From UA16 sp905478895 (lineage in GTDB: Bacteria; Bacteroidota; Bacteroidia; Flavobacteriales_D; Sanyastnellaceae), in assembly GCA_943788495.1 (NCBI GenBank), contig CALSQO010000001.1, forward strand, positions 248,001 through 312,000: a DNA stretch of 64,000 nt. Direction: 5' to 3'. This document shows positions 24,443-33,495 of this stretch, piece by piece (positions within the stretch are counted from its first letter, which is position 1; the number at the start of each line of letters is the position of its first letter). Made by a program: the position numbers and the translations under genes. The notes under the pieces are model-generated. The model did no database searches, was not told the DNA's origin, and saw only the letters and a list, made by a program, of their open reading frames with translations.

Positions 24443-25828
24443 ATGGCTTCCCCCTCTCTCAAAATACCCCGAGCCCGCGGAGCTTGGCCTCTTCTAGGTC
24501 ATGCACTTTCTTTTCGGCGGGACCCCATTCGGTTTTTTCGAAAGCAGAGCGGGGACATGGGGCCTGTTTACTATTTTCAATTGTTTCAACGGAAAATCAT
24601 CGTTGCCAATGATCCAGAGGCTGTGGAGGCAATTTTGATAGGTGAAGTCCAACAGTTTTCGCGCAAGAAGACCTACGCCTTCTTGGAGGCACTGCTGGGC
24701 AATGGGTTAATCACCTCCGAAGGCGCACATTGGCGAAAAAATCGCCGCATGATGCAACCTGGATTCAAGCGCGAGCAACTTGTCGGCCTGATGGGGGGCA
24801 TTCAAGAGACGGTCTCGAATTGGTGCCAGCGCATCGAGCAAGGTGGACAAAATGCACAATGCGTCGATCTGCACCATGCGATGAACGCACTGACCTTGGA
24901 GGTTCTCACAGGATCAATCATCGAGACAGGTTGGAGTGGTGAACTTGATTCCTTTCAGGACCACTTGTCGACTGCCTGGAGTTACCTGGCCGACCAGCGT
25001 TTTCAGAGCAAATTGCCGGAAGAGAAGGCCCAGATTTGGAACCCTCGAAATCGTGCGAAAATCCAACGGGCAGTCCAGGGCAAGCAAGCCATCAATCGGC
25101 TCAAGGACATTGTCGCCGCCATTATTGCAGAACGAAGGACGGCCGAACGGGAGTCCCATGATTTATTGGATATGCTGCTCTCCGCAAAGGACTCGGATTC
25201 GGGCGTGGGATTGAACGATACTGAAATACTGGATGAGGTCATGACAATCGTCATCGCCGGGCATGATACCACGGCGAGCGCGTTGACTTGGACCTTCCAT
25301 TGCTTATCGGAACACCCCGAATGGGCGGAGCAAATTCGAGCGGAGGCCCAAAACCTTCCATCTGGCCATTGGTCGCTGGCGGATGTAGCGGAATTGCACG
25401 TGACCAAACGCGTCATTCAAGAAGCAATGCGGTTGTTTCCACCGGTATGGACTTTTGGCCGAAAAACGACAAGCTCCATGGAATTGTGTGGTTTTCAAAT
25501 TCCGGCGGACTGTTCAGTGACCATGCCTTTGGTAGGAGTTCATCGGCATGCCGACCACTGGGAGTTTCCCGATGCTTTTTACCCCGATCACTTCTTGCCG
25601 GAAGCCGTTCAGCAGCGGCACAAAATGGCTTACTTCCCTTTTGGAGCAGGCAAGCGTATGTGCATTGGGTCGCACTATGCCATGATGGAAATGCAAACGA
25701 TAGTGGCACGAATCGCGCTTCATTTTTCGGTACAGATGCCGCCCTCAAAAAACCTTCGCCTTTTGCCACAGGTGACACTGCAGCCGGGACAAGCCTTACC
25801 TTGTTTTTTTCAACCCTTGGAACCATGA
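24443..25828 (+). CDS. Cytochrome P450
   Basis: 461-residue soluble haem monooxygenase. I-helix oxygen-activation motif AGHDTTAS (residues 272-279), K-helix EAMRLFPP (ExxR) and haem-binding FPFGAGKRMCIGSHYA with the cysteine ligand Cys407 are intact. No membrane anchor. Substrate unknown; the pattern is that of fatty acid, terpenoid or carotenoid hydroxylases of the CYP4/CYP102-like side. An in-frame ATG at 24350 precedes this start, but conserved sequence (PRARGAWPLLGHAL) begins shortly after 24443. First gene of a five-gene operon; its stop overlaps the next start (ATGA). The 2Fe-2S ferredoxin and reductase at 11.3-12.6 kb could supply electrons. Confidence 0.92.
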   Translation: MASPSLKIPRARGAWPLLGHALSFRRDPIRFFRKQSGDMGPVYYFQLFQRKIIVANDPEAVEAILIGEVQQFSRKKTYAFLEALLGNGLITSEGAHWRKNRRMMQPGFKREQLVGLMGGIQETVSNWCQRIEQGGQNAQCVDLHHAMNALTLEVLTGSIIETGWSGELDSFQDHLSTAWSYLADQRFQSKLPEEKAQIWNPRNRAKIQRAVQGKQAINRLKDIVAAIIAERRTAERESHDLLDMLLSAKDSDSGVGLNDTEILDEVMTIVIAGHDTTASALTWTFHCLSEHPEWAEQIRAEAQNLPSGHWSLADVAELHVTKRVIQEAMRLFPPVWTFGRKTTSSMELCGFQIPADCSVTMPLVGVHRHADHWEFPDAFYPDHFLPEAVQQRHKMAYFPFGAGKRMCIGSHYAMMEMQTIVARIALHFSVQMPPSKNLRLLPQVTLQPGQALPCFFQPLEP

Positions 25829-26613
25829 ACACGAACATCGCTCGTCGCAAGTCGATTCCCAAAGCCCGCAAGGCGGTCAAAGATTTTTTGGATCTAGGGC
25901 ATGGAAAGAATTTTGCTCATGGCATGACTGAAGTGGATGTAACAGCCGTGTTGCACGCCCTTGCCGCTCGGAAAAATGCCGGTTTGGATTCCCATTCATT
26001 GGTGGCGCATACCATCTGGGCCTATGGCAGAGCCGTCGGTGATCATCTTTCCTTGCAAGGGATTCCCAATGGAAATGAGATGGTTTCGTTTGAAGACGTT
26101 GACATCGCTACCATGGTTGAAAAAGAACTGCCCGAAGGAGGAACGGTACCGTATCCTTATATCCTTCGTGGTGCTCAGCGCAAATCATTTGTTGAAATTG
26201 TAAAGGACCTGAGCGAGGCGAAGTCGTATAGTTTGGCGGACGCTCAAAAAGCGAAGGCCACCACACGCATTGATTTTTTGCCGCGGTTTTTGAGGCTTTG
26301 GGTCATGCGAAAAGCACTGAAAAATCCGCTGAAATACAAAGCAGCGCTGGGTACTGTGGCGTTGACGACATTGGGCATGGTGATGCGCAACCGAAGGTGG
26401 TGGCCGGTGCCCATCGGTCCGCACCCCATCAGCATTGGTACCGGAGCGACGTTCAAACGCAACGATGCCGATGGAGAGAAAGACATATTGTGCGTGTCCT
26501 TGCGTTTTGATCATGACTTGATGGATGGAGCGCCCATCACGCGGTTTGGCGCCAGTTTTGTGAATTACCTCGAATCCAGTGATCACCTCCAAATCACCCA
26601 AAATGATGCCTGA
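25825..26613 (+). CDS. Stand-alone 2-oxoacid dehydrogenase E2-like acyltransferase
   Basis: 262 residues resembling the catalytic domain of dihydrolipoamide acyltransferases (chloramphenicol acetyltransferase fold), without lipoyl or E1/E3-binding domains. The active-site motif HxxxDG is seen as FDHDLMDGAP (His230, Asp234, Gly235). In the neighbourhood there is no E1 or E3, so a free acyltransferase acting on CoA or carrier-bound acyl groups is more likely than a role in pyruvate dehydrogenase. The ATG overlaps the P450 stop by four bases. An upstream frame to 25288 lies inside the P450 gene and is rejected. Confidence 0.82.
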   Translation: MNTNIARRKSIPKARKAVKDFLDLGHGKNFAHGMTEVDVTAVLHALAARKNAGLDSHSLVAHTIWAYGRAVGDHLSLQGIPNGNEMVSFEDVDIATMVEKELPEGGTVPYPYILRGAQRKSFVEIVKDLSEAKSYSLADAQKAKATTRIDFLPRFLRLWVMRKALKNPLKYKAALGTVALTTLGMVMRNRRWWPVPIGPHPISIGTGATFKRNDADGEKDILCVSLRFDHDLMDGAPITRFGASFVNYLESSDHLQITQNDA

Positions 26614-27493
26614 TCGCATGCGCAACATTCGGACGGTTGTACGTTGGTCAGTTTATCCATTGACCATGGTCTTGGCGGCCTTCTTGTTTTTTGAGTTGAA
26701 GGAAGCGGACGGTCAGTTTTTAGTGGCAACGGTGCTGCCTGTATGGGCTAGTTTGGCCATCATTGCTTGGGCGGAGTGGTTCATTCCCTATAAATCAGAG
26801 TGGAAGCCCAAGCGACAGGATTGGAAATTGGATGGGCTATACGTGTTGTTCATCCAAACGGTGTTGCCCCAAGTATTGACCTGGCTTGCTGCATTGTTTT
26901 TGTTTCGTCTTTGGATGGATGCCGGACATCCCATTCAGCATGTATGGCCGCACCATTGGGCCATTGGTTGGCAAGAGCTGGCGGTCATTTTGCTGTCCGA
27001 TTTTTTGCGTTACTGGTTGCATCGGTTGAGCCACGAATGGAGCGTGCTTTGGAAACTGCATGCGGTGCATCATTCGGTGCTCAAAATGTACTGGTTGAAT
27101 ACCTCACGCTTTCACCCCGTGGAAAAGAGCCTCCAATTTCTGATGGATGTGTTTCCCTTTATGCTGTTGGGCATTTCGGAAGAAGTCATTGCGTTGCATT
27201 TGGTGTTGTATGGCGTCAATGGCTTTTTTCAGCACTGCAACGCCGATGTGCGTTTCGGTTGGTTGAATTACATCATTAGCAGCACCGAATTGCACCGTTG
27301 GCACCACTCCCGAGTGGCAGAGGAATCCAACCACAATTATGGCAACAACGTCATCATCTGGGATGTTTTGTTTGGAACCTTTTACTGGCCCATATCCCGC
27401 TCTGTAGGGGATTTAGGGCTCACCAATCCCGAGTACCCGCAAGGATTTAAGGCCCAGCTCAAGGCGCCATTCCAACGTAAAATCAAGGTCTGA
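26603..27493 (+). CDS. Sterol desaturase / fatty acid hydroxylase family membrane protein
   Basis: 296-residue di-iron membrane oxygenase. Several membrane helices in the first half are followed by the histidine clusters HRLSHE, HAVHHS and HRWHHSR, spaced as in the family (HX3H, HX2HH, HX2HH). It would hydroxylate or desaturate a lipid substrate at the membrane. Starts 11 bases before the stop of the preceding gene, so coupled translation is likely. Substrate is not deducible; sterol metabolism is not implied. Confidence 0.9.
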   Translation: MMPDRMRNIRTVVRWSVYPLTMVLAAFLFFELKEADGQFLVATVLPVWASLAIIAWAEWFIPYKSEWKPKRQDWKLDGLYVLFIQTVLPQVLTWLAALFLFRLWMDAGHPIQHVWPHHWAIGWQELAVILLSDFLRYWLHRLSHEWSVLWKLHAVHHSVLKMYWLNTSRFHPVEKSLQFLMDVFPFMLLGISEEVIALHLVLYGVNGFFQHCNADVRFGWLNYIISSTELHRWHHSRVAEESNHNYGNNVIIWDVLFGTFYWPISRSVGDLGLTNPEYPQGFKAQLKAPFQRKIKV

Positions 27494-27496
27494 ACC

Positions 27497-29155
27497 ATGA
27501 AGCGTTCCCTCCAAAATGCGCTGCTCAACCTGAAGGTACTGGTGACCCGATTCACCACTTACCGCAGCATGATGCGCGATACCCAACGTGCGCGAGCTGT
27601 TCAATTGGGATTGCTGGAGCGCATTCTCAAGGACAATGCGCAAACGGGCTTCGGTGGAGATCACGGCTTTGCGAATGTGCAGTCGCATCAGGATTTTGTG
27701 GCAGCCGTTCCCGTCCAGACGTACGATTCTTTGTTGCCGTATTTGGATCGACAGGCGCACAATCCGGAAGATCGTGCCTTGGTGCACGAACCCTTCCTTT
27801 TCTTCAACATCACCAGTGGAACCACCTCTGCTTCGAAGTACATTCCCGTCACCCAGACTGCGCTTCAGGCTCTCCAGCGCAGCCAAGACTTGATGGTCTA
27901 TCTGCAACAAAAAGCGGTTCCAGATGCCTACGACGGCAAGGTGTTGGGCATCGCAAGTCCTGCCGAAGAAGGACTCAGCGAGCACGGCATTCCCGTTGGC
28001 TCGGCGTCGGGGCGTTTTTACAAAAACATGCCCAAGGTCGTCGCGTCAAAATACGTGGTTCCCTACGAGGTCTTGGAGATCAAGCAGTCGGATTGGAAGT
28101 ACTACACGGTGGTACTGTGTTGCCTGCAACATCGCGACATCACATACTTCGCTACTGCGAACCCCAGTACCGTGCTCAAATTGATTGATGTACTGAATGA
28201 AAGACGTGCTGATTTGTGGCGTGACCTGGTCAATGGTCGTGTGGAAGGATTGGACGAGCGCTTGCATGATGCGCCTGAAAAGATTCATGCCTGTATCCGT
28301 CCTTCAGCCGATCGGTTGGCGGAGCTTGAACCGCTGCTGACAGCAAATGAGCCGATGGGATTTGATGTAATCTGGCCGCAGTTGCGGTTGTTTTCTACTT
28401 GGACTGGAGGCAGTTGTGGCGTAGCGTTGAAAGCAGCACAGGTTGCTTTTCCTGCGGCAACCGAGGTGGTTGATTTGGGACTGATTGCCAGTGAAATCCG
28501 GGCGACGGTGACGACAGATCCCGCGACACAATCCGGATTGCCGACCTTCCAAGACAACGTGTTTGAATTTGTCGAGAAGGCCAAATGGGATCGGGAAGAA
28601 CCCAAATTCCTTTTGTTAGACGACTTGACCGTGGGAGCGGAATATTACTTGTTTGTCACAACGCCAGGTGGGCTTTACCGTTACCATATGAACGACATCA
28701 TTTTGGTCACAGGTTATGAAGGGGAATGCCCCGTCATTCGATTTGTCCAAAAAGGCCGCGGAGCCTGCAACATCACGGGGGAAAAACTGTACGAAGGACA
28801 AGTCATCGAAGCATTGGAATTATGGGGGTTGCCGTGTACGCATGTTCAAGCGGCTGCTGATGTTGAAGCGGCATGCTACCTCCTCTACATGGAGCCCGCG
28901 CCAGGGATGGCCGTGGACGCCAATGCCGCTTCCGCCGAGCTTGATTCATTGTTGCGCAGGCTCAATCTTGAGTATGATGCGAAGCGGGAAAGTGGGAGGT
29001 TGAATTCGTTGGTAGTTGTTCCGCTGAGAACAGGAGCATTGGAAGCGGTCAAGGCGCATTCGGTGAAAGAAGGCCAGCGAGAAGGCCAATTCAAAACGGT
29101 CTTGTTGCAAAACAAATCGGACCTTTCATTTGATCACGAAGCATGGCGAAAGTGA
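27497..29155 (+). CDS. GH3 family acyl-acid amido synthetase
   Basis: 552-residue member of the GH3 (auxin-responsive promoter) adenylating superfamily, which in plants activates a carboxylic acid with ATP and joins it to an amino acid. The ATP-binding FNITSGTTSASKYIPVT, the LYRYHMNDII/L-type motif (GLYRYHMNDIILVTGYEG) and the C-terminal ITGEKLYEGQV are intact. Bacterial members are poorly characterised. In this operon it could couple an oxidised fatty or other acid to an amino acid, a hypothesis only. Starts three bases after the hydroxylase stop and overlaps the next gene by 13. Confidence 0.9.
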   Translation: MKRSLQNALLNLKVLVTRFTTYRSMMRDTQRARAVQLGLLERILKDNAQTGFGGDHGFANVQSHQDFVAAVPVQTYDSLLPYLDRQAHNPEDRALVHEPFLFFNITSGTTSASKYIPVTQTALQALQRSQDLMVYLQQKAVPDAYDGKVLGIASPAEEGLSEHGIPVGSASGRFYKNMPKVVASKYVVPYEVLEIKQSDWKYYTVVLCCLQHRDITYFATANPSTVLKLIDVLNERRADLWRDLVNGRVEGLDERLHDAPEKIHACIRPSADRLAELEPLLTANEPMGFDVIWPQLRLFSTWTGGSCGVALKAAQVAFPAATEVVDLGLIASEIRATVTTDPATQSGLPTFQDNVFEFVEKAKWDREEPKFLLLDDLTVGAEYYLFVTTPGGLYRYHMNDIILVTGYEGECPVIRFVQKGRGACNITGEKLYEGQVIEALELWGLPCTHVQAAADVEAACYLLYMEPAPGMAVDANAASAELDSLLRRLNLEYDAKRESGRLNSLVVVPLRTGALEAVKAHSVKEGQREGQFKTVLLQNKSDLSFDHEAWRK

Positions 29156-30246
29156 CATTGCGCTGCTGGCAGCTGGCCATCCCGTTTCAATCGAAATTCA
29201 CGCACAACCAGAAGTCTCGCTCGGTCAGCAGTACCTTCTGGGTGCAGGCCGATCAAGAGGGATTGGTTGGATACGGAGAAGGTTGTCCGCGGCCCTATGT
29301 GACCGGCGAGACGTTGGATCATTGCGAGCGGTTTTTTAACCGCCACTCCGAGCAAGTTTCTACTGATGTCAGGGACCTTCCTTCCTTGAAAGCCTACAGG
29401 AAGGATCATGAAATGGACATCGCGGCCAACCCAGCAGCTTGGTGCGCCATCGAGTTGGCGTTGCTCGATTTGATTGCGCGGATGCAGCAGGTATCTGTCG
29501 AGCAATTGTTGGGTTTGCCAGATTTGAGTGGGGCCTTTCAGTATACGGGTGTGCTCGGCGTCGATGCGCCGCAAGCCTTCGCCCAAAAACTGCAAGCGCA
29601 TCAGTCGCTGGGAGTGCGTGATTACAAATTGAAATGGAATGGGGATAACGCGTCAAGTCGCGTGCGTCTCGAACAAATTCAGTCTGCCGTGCCAGGCGTG
29701 AAAGTTCGAATTGATGCAAACAATCTGTGGCCGACAGCTGCCGCTGCCATTCAAGCACTGAAAGCGCTATCCGAATCCGTTTGGGCGGTGGAAGAGCCGC
29801 TTTGTCTTCCATCGTTGCAAGATGCATTGCAGATTGCGCAACAAACGGGATTGGCCATTATTTTGGATGAGGCGGTTCTCAACGAACGAGATCTGGCTCC
29901 TTACTTGGATTACGCGGAGCATTTCATCTTGAACCTTCGCGTATCGAAATGCGGTGGCCTGTTATCGAGTCTGGCAATGGCTCAACGTTGCCTCGATGCT
30001 GGGATGCACGCAGTGGTTGGTGCACAAGTCGGGGAGACCAGTATTTTGTCCCGTGCCGCGTTGCCCGTTGCTCAGTTTCTCGGAAACCATTGCAAAGCCC
30101 AAGAGGGCGCCTATGGATTGCTCCTTCTTGAGCGAGATGTTGTGGAGCAGCCTTTGCAGATTGGAAAGGCAGGAGCGCTATATCCTTCAGCTCAATTGGG
30201 AGATTGTGGATGGGGCCTAAATTGTGATTTGGCCAGGCTCGACTGA
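29143..30246 (+). CDS. Enolase-superfamily epimerase (muconate-lactonizing/dipeptide epimerase type)
   Basis: 367 residues. The capping domain with a flexible 20s loop is followed by a TIM barrel with the MLE-subgroup catalytic set: second-strand KxK (DYKLKWNG), metal ligands RIDANN, VEEP and ILDEAV, and the sixth-strand Lys (LRVSKCGG). Dipeptide (Ala-Glu type) epimerases, N-succinylamino acid racemases and o-succinylbenzoate synthases share this layout; a general acid-base Lys pair favours racemase/epimerase chemistry. Placed after a GH3 amino acid-conjugating enzyme it may set the stereochemistry of an amide-linked residue (inference). Last gene of the operon. Confidence 0.88.
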   Translation: MAKVTLRCWQLAIPFQSKFTHNQKSRSVSSTFWVQADQEGLVGYGEGCPRPYVTGETLDHCERFFNRHSEQVSTDVRDLPSLKAYRKDHEMDIAANPAAWCAIELALLDLIARMQQVSVEQLLGLPDLSGAFQYTGVLGVDAPQAFAQKLQAHQSLGVRDYKLKWNGDNASSRVRLEQIQSAVPGVKVRIDANNLWPTAAAAIQALKALSESVWAVEEPLCLPSLQDALQIAQQTGLAIILDEAVLNERDLAPYLDYAEHFILNLRVSKCGGLLSSLAMAQRCLDAGMHAVVGAQVGETSILSRAALPVAQFLGNHCKAQEGAYGLLLLERDVVEQPLQIGKAGALYPSAQLGDCGWGLNCDLARLD

Positions 30247-30282
30247 ACCGACTGTGCTTTTTTGGTCAGGATGCCATTGTAC

Positions 30283-31224
30283 TCAAGAAATGAGCAAGCC
30301 GCCAATAAGGATGATGGTGAAACCCACTACAATTTTCGTCATCGGGGCATTGATGAATTCCTGAAATTTTACTTTTCGCGCTTGTTTTTCTGCAGCTCTT
30401 ATGCGCTCTCTTTCGGCTCGTTTTCGTTCCAGCTCAGCGTTTCGCTCTCGCTCGGCTATTTCTCGCCTTGCTTTCTCGCGCTCCGCTGCCTCCTTGCGAA
30501 GGCGTTCCGTTCTCTCTCGTTGTTCTGCGCTTTTGGCGGAAGGTGACGGCTCAGGGTTTTTCACGAGTGTTCGATTCCAAATACTAGTGGTAGACCTGAA
30601 GTTCATTCCTTTTTTTCGCGCGTCCCACTTCCAATCAGGGGTCGCGGCCTTTAAGAGGGCCAAAATGCCTGCAATGAGGAGGAGGATGCTCAAAAGAACA
30701 AGCCCAAACTCCCCAAAGGCCAGCCCAATCAAGCTGAGAATCGAGCCAATCAATACCGCAGGCAAACCCAACAAGGTCAGAACAATACGCTCCGCAGCAT
30801 GATTTTTTGGAACCATCGTTGTCGTGACGGCAACACTTGTTTCACCCAAGGCACCGCTTGCGGTAACCGTGGTGTCTGAGAATGTGACGAAGTGGGATTC
30901 GTGCGTCGGCAACAACAGTGGTTCAAGCTTGTCCATTTCCGATCCAGACATCAAAGATTTTGTCGGAATCAATGCGTCATGGAGCAACGGACTTGAGGGG
31001 TGCGTTTGTTTTTCCAATGGAAGCTTGAGGCCGCCTTCAGTGTTGTTCAATTGAGCACTCGCGGAAAGATGGGCGCTTAAATCGAATTGCTGGCTAGCAG
31101 TAATTTCTGAAGCATGCCCGGGCGTTTCAATGTGCCACCCCGGCATCAACGAGCGTTTTTGCATCGAACACCCCACCATGCTCCAAACAAAGGCAACGCC
31201 AAGTAATAGGTAGATTCGATTCAT
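30283..31224 (-). CDS. Lipoprotein with charged coiled coil and membrane helices, unknown function
   Basis: 313 residues. A lipoprotein signal (LLLGVAFVWSMVGC, lipobox cysteine Cys19) is followed by a polar region, two adjacent hydrophobic segments (VLTLLGLPAVLIGSILSLIG and VLLSILLLIAGILALL), a very long Arg/Glu-rich helix (about residues 220-290, rich in ERERxxAE repeats) and a C-terminal membrane helix (KIVVGFTIILIGGLLIS). I do not recognise a family. Convergent with the P450 operon, 36 bases apart. Confidence 0.6.
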   Translation of the reverse strand: MNRIYLLLGVAFVWSMVGCSMQKRSLMPGWHIETPGHASEITASQQFDLSAHLSASAQLNNTEGGLKLPLEKQTHPSSPLLHDALIPTKSLMSGSEMDKLEPLLLPTHESHFVTFSDTTVTASGALGETSVAVTTTMVPKNHAAERIVLTLLGLPAVLIGSILSLIGLAFGEFGLVLLSILLLIAGILALLKAATPDWKWDARKKGMNFRSTTSIWNRTLVKNPEPSPSAKSAEQRERTERLRKEAAEREKARREIAERERNAELERKRAERERIRAAEKQARKVKFQEFINAPMTKIVVGFTIILIGGLLIS

Positions 31225-31316
31225 GCGGAGGTGTTAGCTGTTTTGCTAACAAGGCAAGACAACAAAGAAGTAGTCCAATTCTGCGCAGAGATTAGGCTGG
31301 GTAGCCTGAGTTGTGA

Positions 31317-31745
31317 TCAGTCGATTATTTCAACAGAAAATGTATCACCTTGTCCGATCAGTGTAACAATCTCGATGCCTTCGGTAACCTTGCCAAAGCA
31401 GGTGTGTTGGCGATCGAGATGAGCGGTTGACTCCCGGCTGTGCACCAAAAAGAACTGAGATCCACCCGTGTTGCGTCCGGCGTGTGCCATGGACAAGACG
31501 CCGAGGTCATGGTGCTGGTTCTCGCCGTCCAATTCGCAATCAATTTGATAGCCCGGTCCGCCGCTGCCAATGCCTTGTGGGCATCCTCCTTGAGCGACGA
31601 ATCCCGGGATGACCCGATGAAACTTTAGGCCGTCGTAGAAGCCGTCTTTCGCGAGTTTGACAAAGTTGGCGACCGTGTTCGGTGCGTCCTTTTCAAAGAA
31701 TTCCACGGTCATGGTTCCTCGGTCAGTAGTGATTTTTGCTTGCAT
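31317..31745 (-). CDS. ppiB: Cyclophilin-type peptidyl-prolyl cis-trans isomerase
   Basis: 142-residue cyclophilin; short, cytosolic type without signal peptide. Active-site residues are seen in FHRVIPGFVAQGG (Arg, Phe), GSQFF and HLDRQHTCFGKV. Accelerates proline isomerisation in protein folding. The frame is open upstream to 31895, but that part lies over the tRNA-Gly gene; ATG 31745 gives the normal N-terminus AKITTDRGTMTVEFF. Confidence 0.93.
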   Translation of the reverse strand: MQAKITTDRGTMTVEFFEKDAPNTVANFVKLAKDGFYDGLKFHRVIPGFVAQGGCPQGIGSGGPGYQIDCELDGENQHHDLGVLSMAHAGRNTGGSQFFLVHSRESTAHLDRQHTCFGKVTEGIEIVTLIGQGDTFSVEIID

Positions 31746-31806
31746 GGAGTTGGTGATTGATGCCCGTTTTTCGAGGCGGATTTTGGAGTCGATTGAGTAG
31801 TGAATG

Positions 31807-31833
31807 AAAAAGCCTCCGATGAGGGAGGCTTTT
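31807..31833 (-). terminator. Terminator downstream of tRNA-Gly
   Basis: On the minus strand AAGCCTCC, a short loop, and GGAGGCTT followed by T residues form an intrinsic terminator just after the tRNA 3' end. Confidence 0.85.
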
Positions 31834-31837
31834 CTTG

Positions 31838-31909
31838 AGCGAGAAACGAGATTCGAACTCGCGACCCCAACCTTGGCAAGGTTGTGCTCTACCACTGAGC
31901 TATTCTCGC
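31838..31909 (-). tRNA. tRNA-Gly (anticodon GCC)
   Basis: Minus-strand cloverleaf: acceptor GCGAGAA/TTCTCGC, D-arm GCTC..GAGC, anticodon stem CAACC/GGTTG with GCC in the loop, T-arm with GTTCGAATC. Discriminator is U, as usual for tRNA-Gly; CCA is not encoded, unlike the tRNA-Leu above. Confidence 0.95.
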
Positions 31910-32028
31910 TTTTCCATTCCAGCGCTTCCGCCGTGAAGTGGACGGCAAATTTACGGAACGGATGCGCATGGGCAAAGCATTCACTCGAAAATTTCTTTTG
32001 GTTCCACTTCTTGGGCGAAATTCGCCAC

Positions 32029-32673
32029 GTGAATTACCTCGCACACCTGGTATTGGGCGGAGCGGATTCTGATGTTCGCCTCGGCAATTTCATCGGGGAT
32101 TCGGTCAAGGGAAATCGATTGACGGATTATCCGCCTCCTGTGGCTAGGGGCATTCGCTTTCACCGGTGGGTGGATTCTTTTGCAGATGAACATCCTGCAG
32201 CGCTTCATGCACGTGCGGCATTGCGACCGCGTTTGGGCCGCCTCGCCTCCGTTGGTGTTGACTTGTTGTACGACCACTTTCTCGCCAAGCACTTTGACCG
32301 TTGCTGTCCTGATTTGATGGGGTTGGAGCGCTATGCGCAAGAGGTGATGGCAGATTTGGCCCTTCGGAAAAATGAAATGCCATTGCGCAGTCAGCGTTTT
32401 TTTACGGCCATGCAGGATCACAATTGGCTCGTCGGTTATGGCCTGCAGAAAGGGATGGAGGCGGTTTGCAGATCCATGGATAACCGGATTGCATTGCGGC
32501 TTGGTGTGCCTGCTAATTTGAAAGAATTGTTTGCGGCCGCAGAAGATTTTGGGGTGCCGGTTCTTGAAGACGAATTCTTCCTCTTCTGGGAAGAGTTCCG
32601 CCGCAAAGCTCCCATCGAACTCCGCCGCCAAACAAGGGCATTTGCATCGCCCGGAATGGCCGCGGAGAAATGA
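32029..32673 (+). CDS. Acyl carrier protein phosphodiesterase-like protein (AcpH, DUF479)
   Basis: 214 residues of the AcpH/DUF479 family, HD-like metal hydrolases that remove the 4'-phosphopantetheine arm of acyl carrier protein. Conserved parts: NYLAHLVLGG at the start, LGNFIGDSVKG, GIRFHRWVDSFAD and the VDLLYDHFLAKHF segment. A GTG start at 32029 is chosen because the family begins M-N-Y-L-A-H; in-frame ATGs upstream lie over the tRNA-Gly gene. Confidence 0.85.
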   Translation: MNYLAHLVLGGADSDVRLGNFIGDSVKGNRLTDYPPPVARGIRFHRWVDSFADEHPAALHARAALRPRLGRLASVGVDLLYDHFLAKHFDRCCPDLMGLERYAQEVMADLALRKNEMPLRSQRFFTAMQDHNWLVGYGLQKGMEAVCRSMDNRIALRLGVPANLKELFAAAEDFGVPVLEDEFFLFWEEFRRKAPIELRRQTRAFASPGMAAEK

Positions 32674-32697
32674 TGGGCTTACCTTACCTTCGCAGGT

Positions 32698-33318
32698 ATG
32701 GTAGAGATGACCTATAACAGCACACGGAGCGATTTGGCTATTCCAGAGTATGGACGAACCATTCACGAAATGGTGGACCATTTGAAATCCTTAGCAGACA
32801 AGGAGGAGCGCAACAAATGCGCGAACGCCATTGTGAGCATCATGGGTTCGGTGGTGCCGCAAGAAGGCGACAAAGAAGAGGTGCAGAAAAAGCTATGGGG
32901 CCAACTTTATTTGATGGCCAACTACGACTTGGATGTGGATTGTCCAGGCGAGACGCCAACGCGCGAGAGCCGGACGGAGCCCCCCGCTCGTCTTGATTAT
33001 CCCAATGCGCAATCGCGTCTTGGGCATTACGGTCAGATGACCCGTGATTTGATTGAAAAAGCGAAGGCGTATGAAGAGGGTGAAGAAAAAGCCGCCTTGG
33101 TTTTGACCATCGCCAATTTGATGAAACGCCATTACCTGACATGGAACCGAGCAACCGTCGAGAATACGCTGATTGCTGAGCAGCTCAAAGAAATGAGCGA
33201 AGGTGCACTCACATTGCCGGAAGACGTGGAGCTGGTCAGTTCTGCCGAAGTGCTGAAAAGCAAGCGGAAAACGAGTGATGCCATGGACCGCTGGCGCGGC
33301 AAGAAAAAGCGCCGTTAA
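32698..33318 (+). CDS. DUF4290 domain-containing protein
   Basis: 206 residues of a family confined to Bacteroidota, with the typical start MTYNSTRSDLAIPEYGRTIH and a very charged, Lys/Arg-rich C-terminus. Function unknown. It is often found immediately upstream of murA in this phylum, as here (177 bases). Highly hydrophilic, no signal peptide or membrane helix, so cytosolic; an in-frame ATG four codons in (MTYN) is an alternative start. Confidence 0.85.
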   Translation: MVEMTYNSTRSDLAIPEYGRTIHEMVDHLKSLADKEERNKCANAIVSIMGSVVPQEGDKEEVQKKLWGQLYLMANYDLDVDCPGETPTRESRTEPPARLDYPNAQSRLGHYGQMTRDLIEKAKAYEEGEEKAALVLTIANLMKRHYLTWNRATVENTLIAEQLKEMSEGALTLPEDVELVSSAEVLKSKRKTSDAMDRWRGKKKRR

Positions 33319-33495
33319 ACCGGTTTTTTTCAGAGCGGTTCCTTCAAACTTTCCCTGTCGAAAAGTTTTCAGGTCATTGATTCTCGCGAGGATTCTCCTG
33401 CGTTTCTTGTGGAAGTCGGAGAAATGGGTTCAACGCCATCCCGGAGATGCTCTTTTGAACGTCTTGATCCGATACTAACGCTAAACGATCGGACC

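Noticed and set aside
23916..24497. 193-codon plus-strand open frame across the right attachment repeat
   Set aside because: It is antisense to the 79-residue gene, crosses the tRNA-derived repeat and terminator, and overlaps the P450 start; its translation has no protein-like pattern.
26603..27493. Carotenoid or sterol hydroxylase assignment for the di-iron enzyme
   Set aside because: Histidine clusters prove only the superfamily; no carotenoid or sterol synthesis gene is in the window.
31981..32781. 266-codon minus-strand open frame
   Set aside because: Antisense to the acpH-like gene and running into DUF4290; no recognisable motif.
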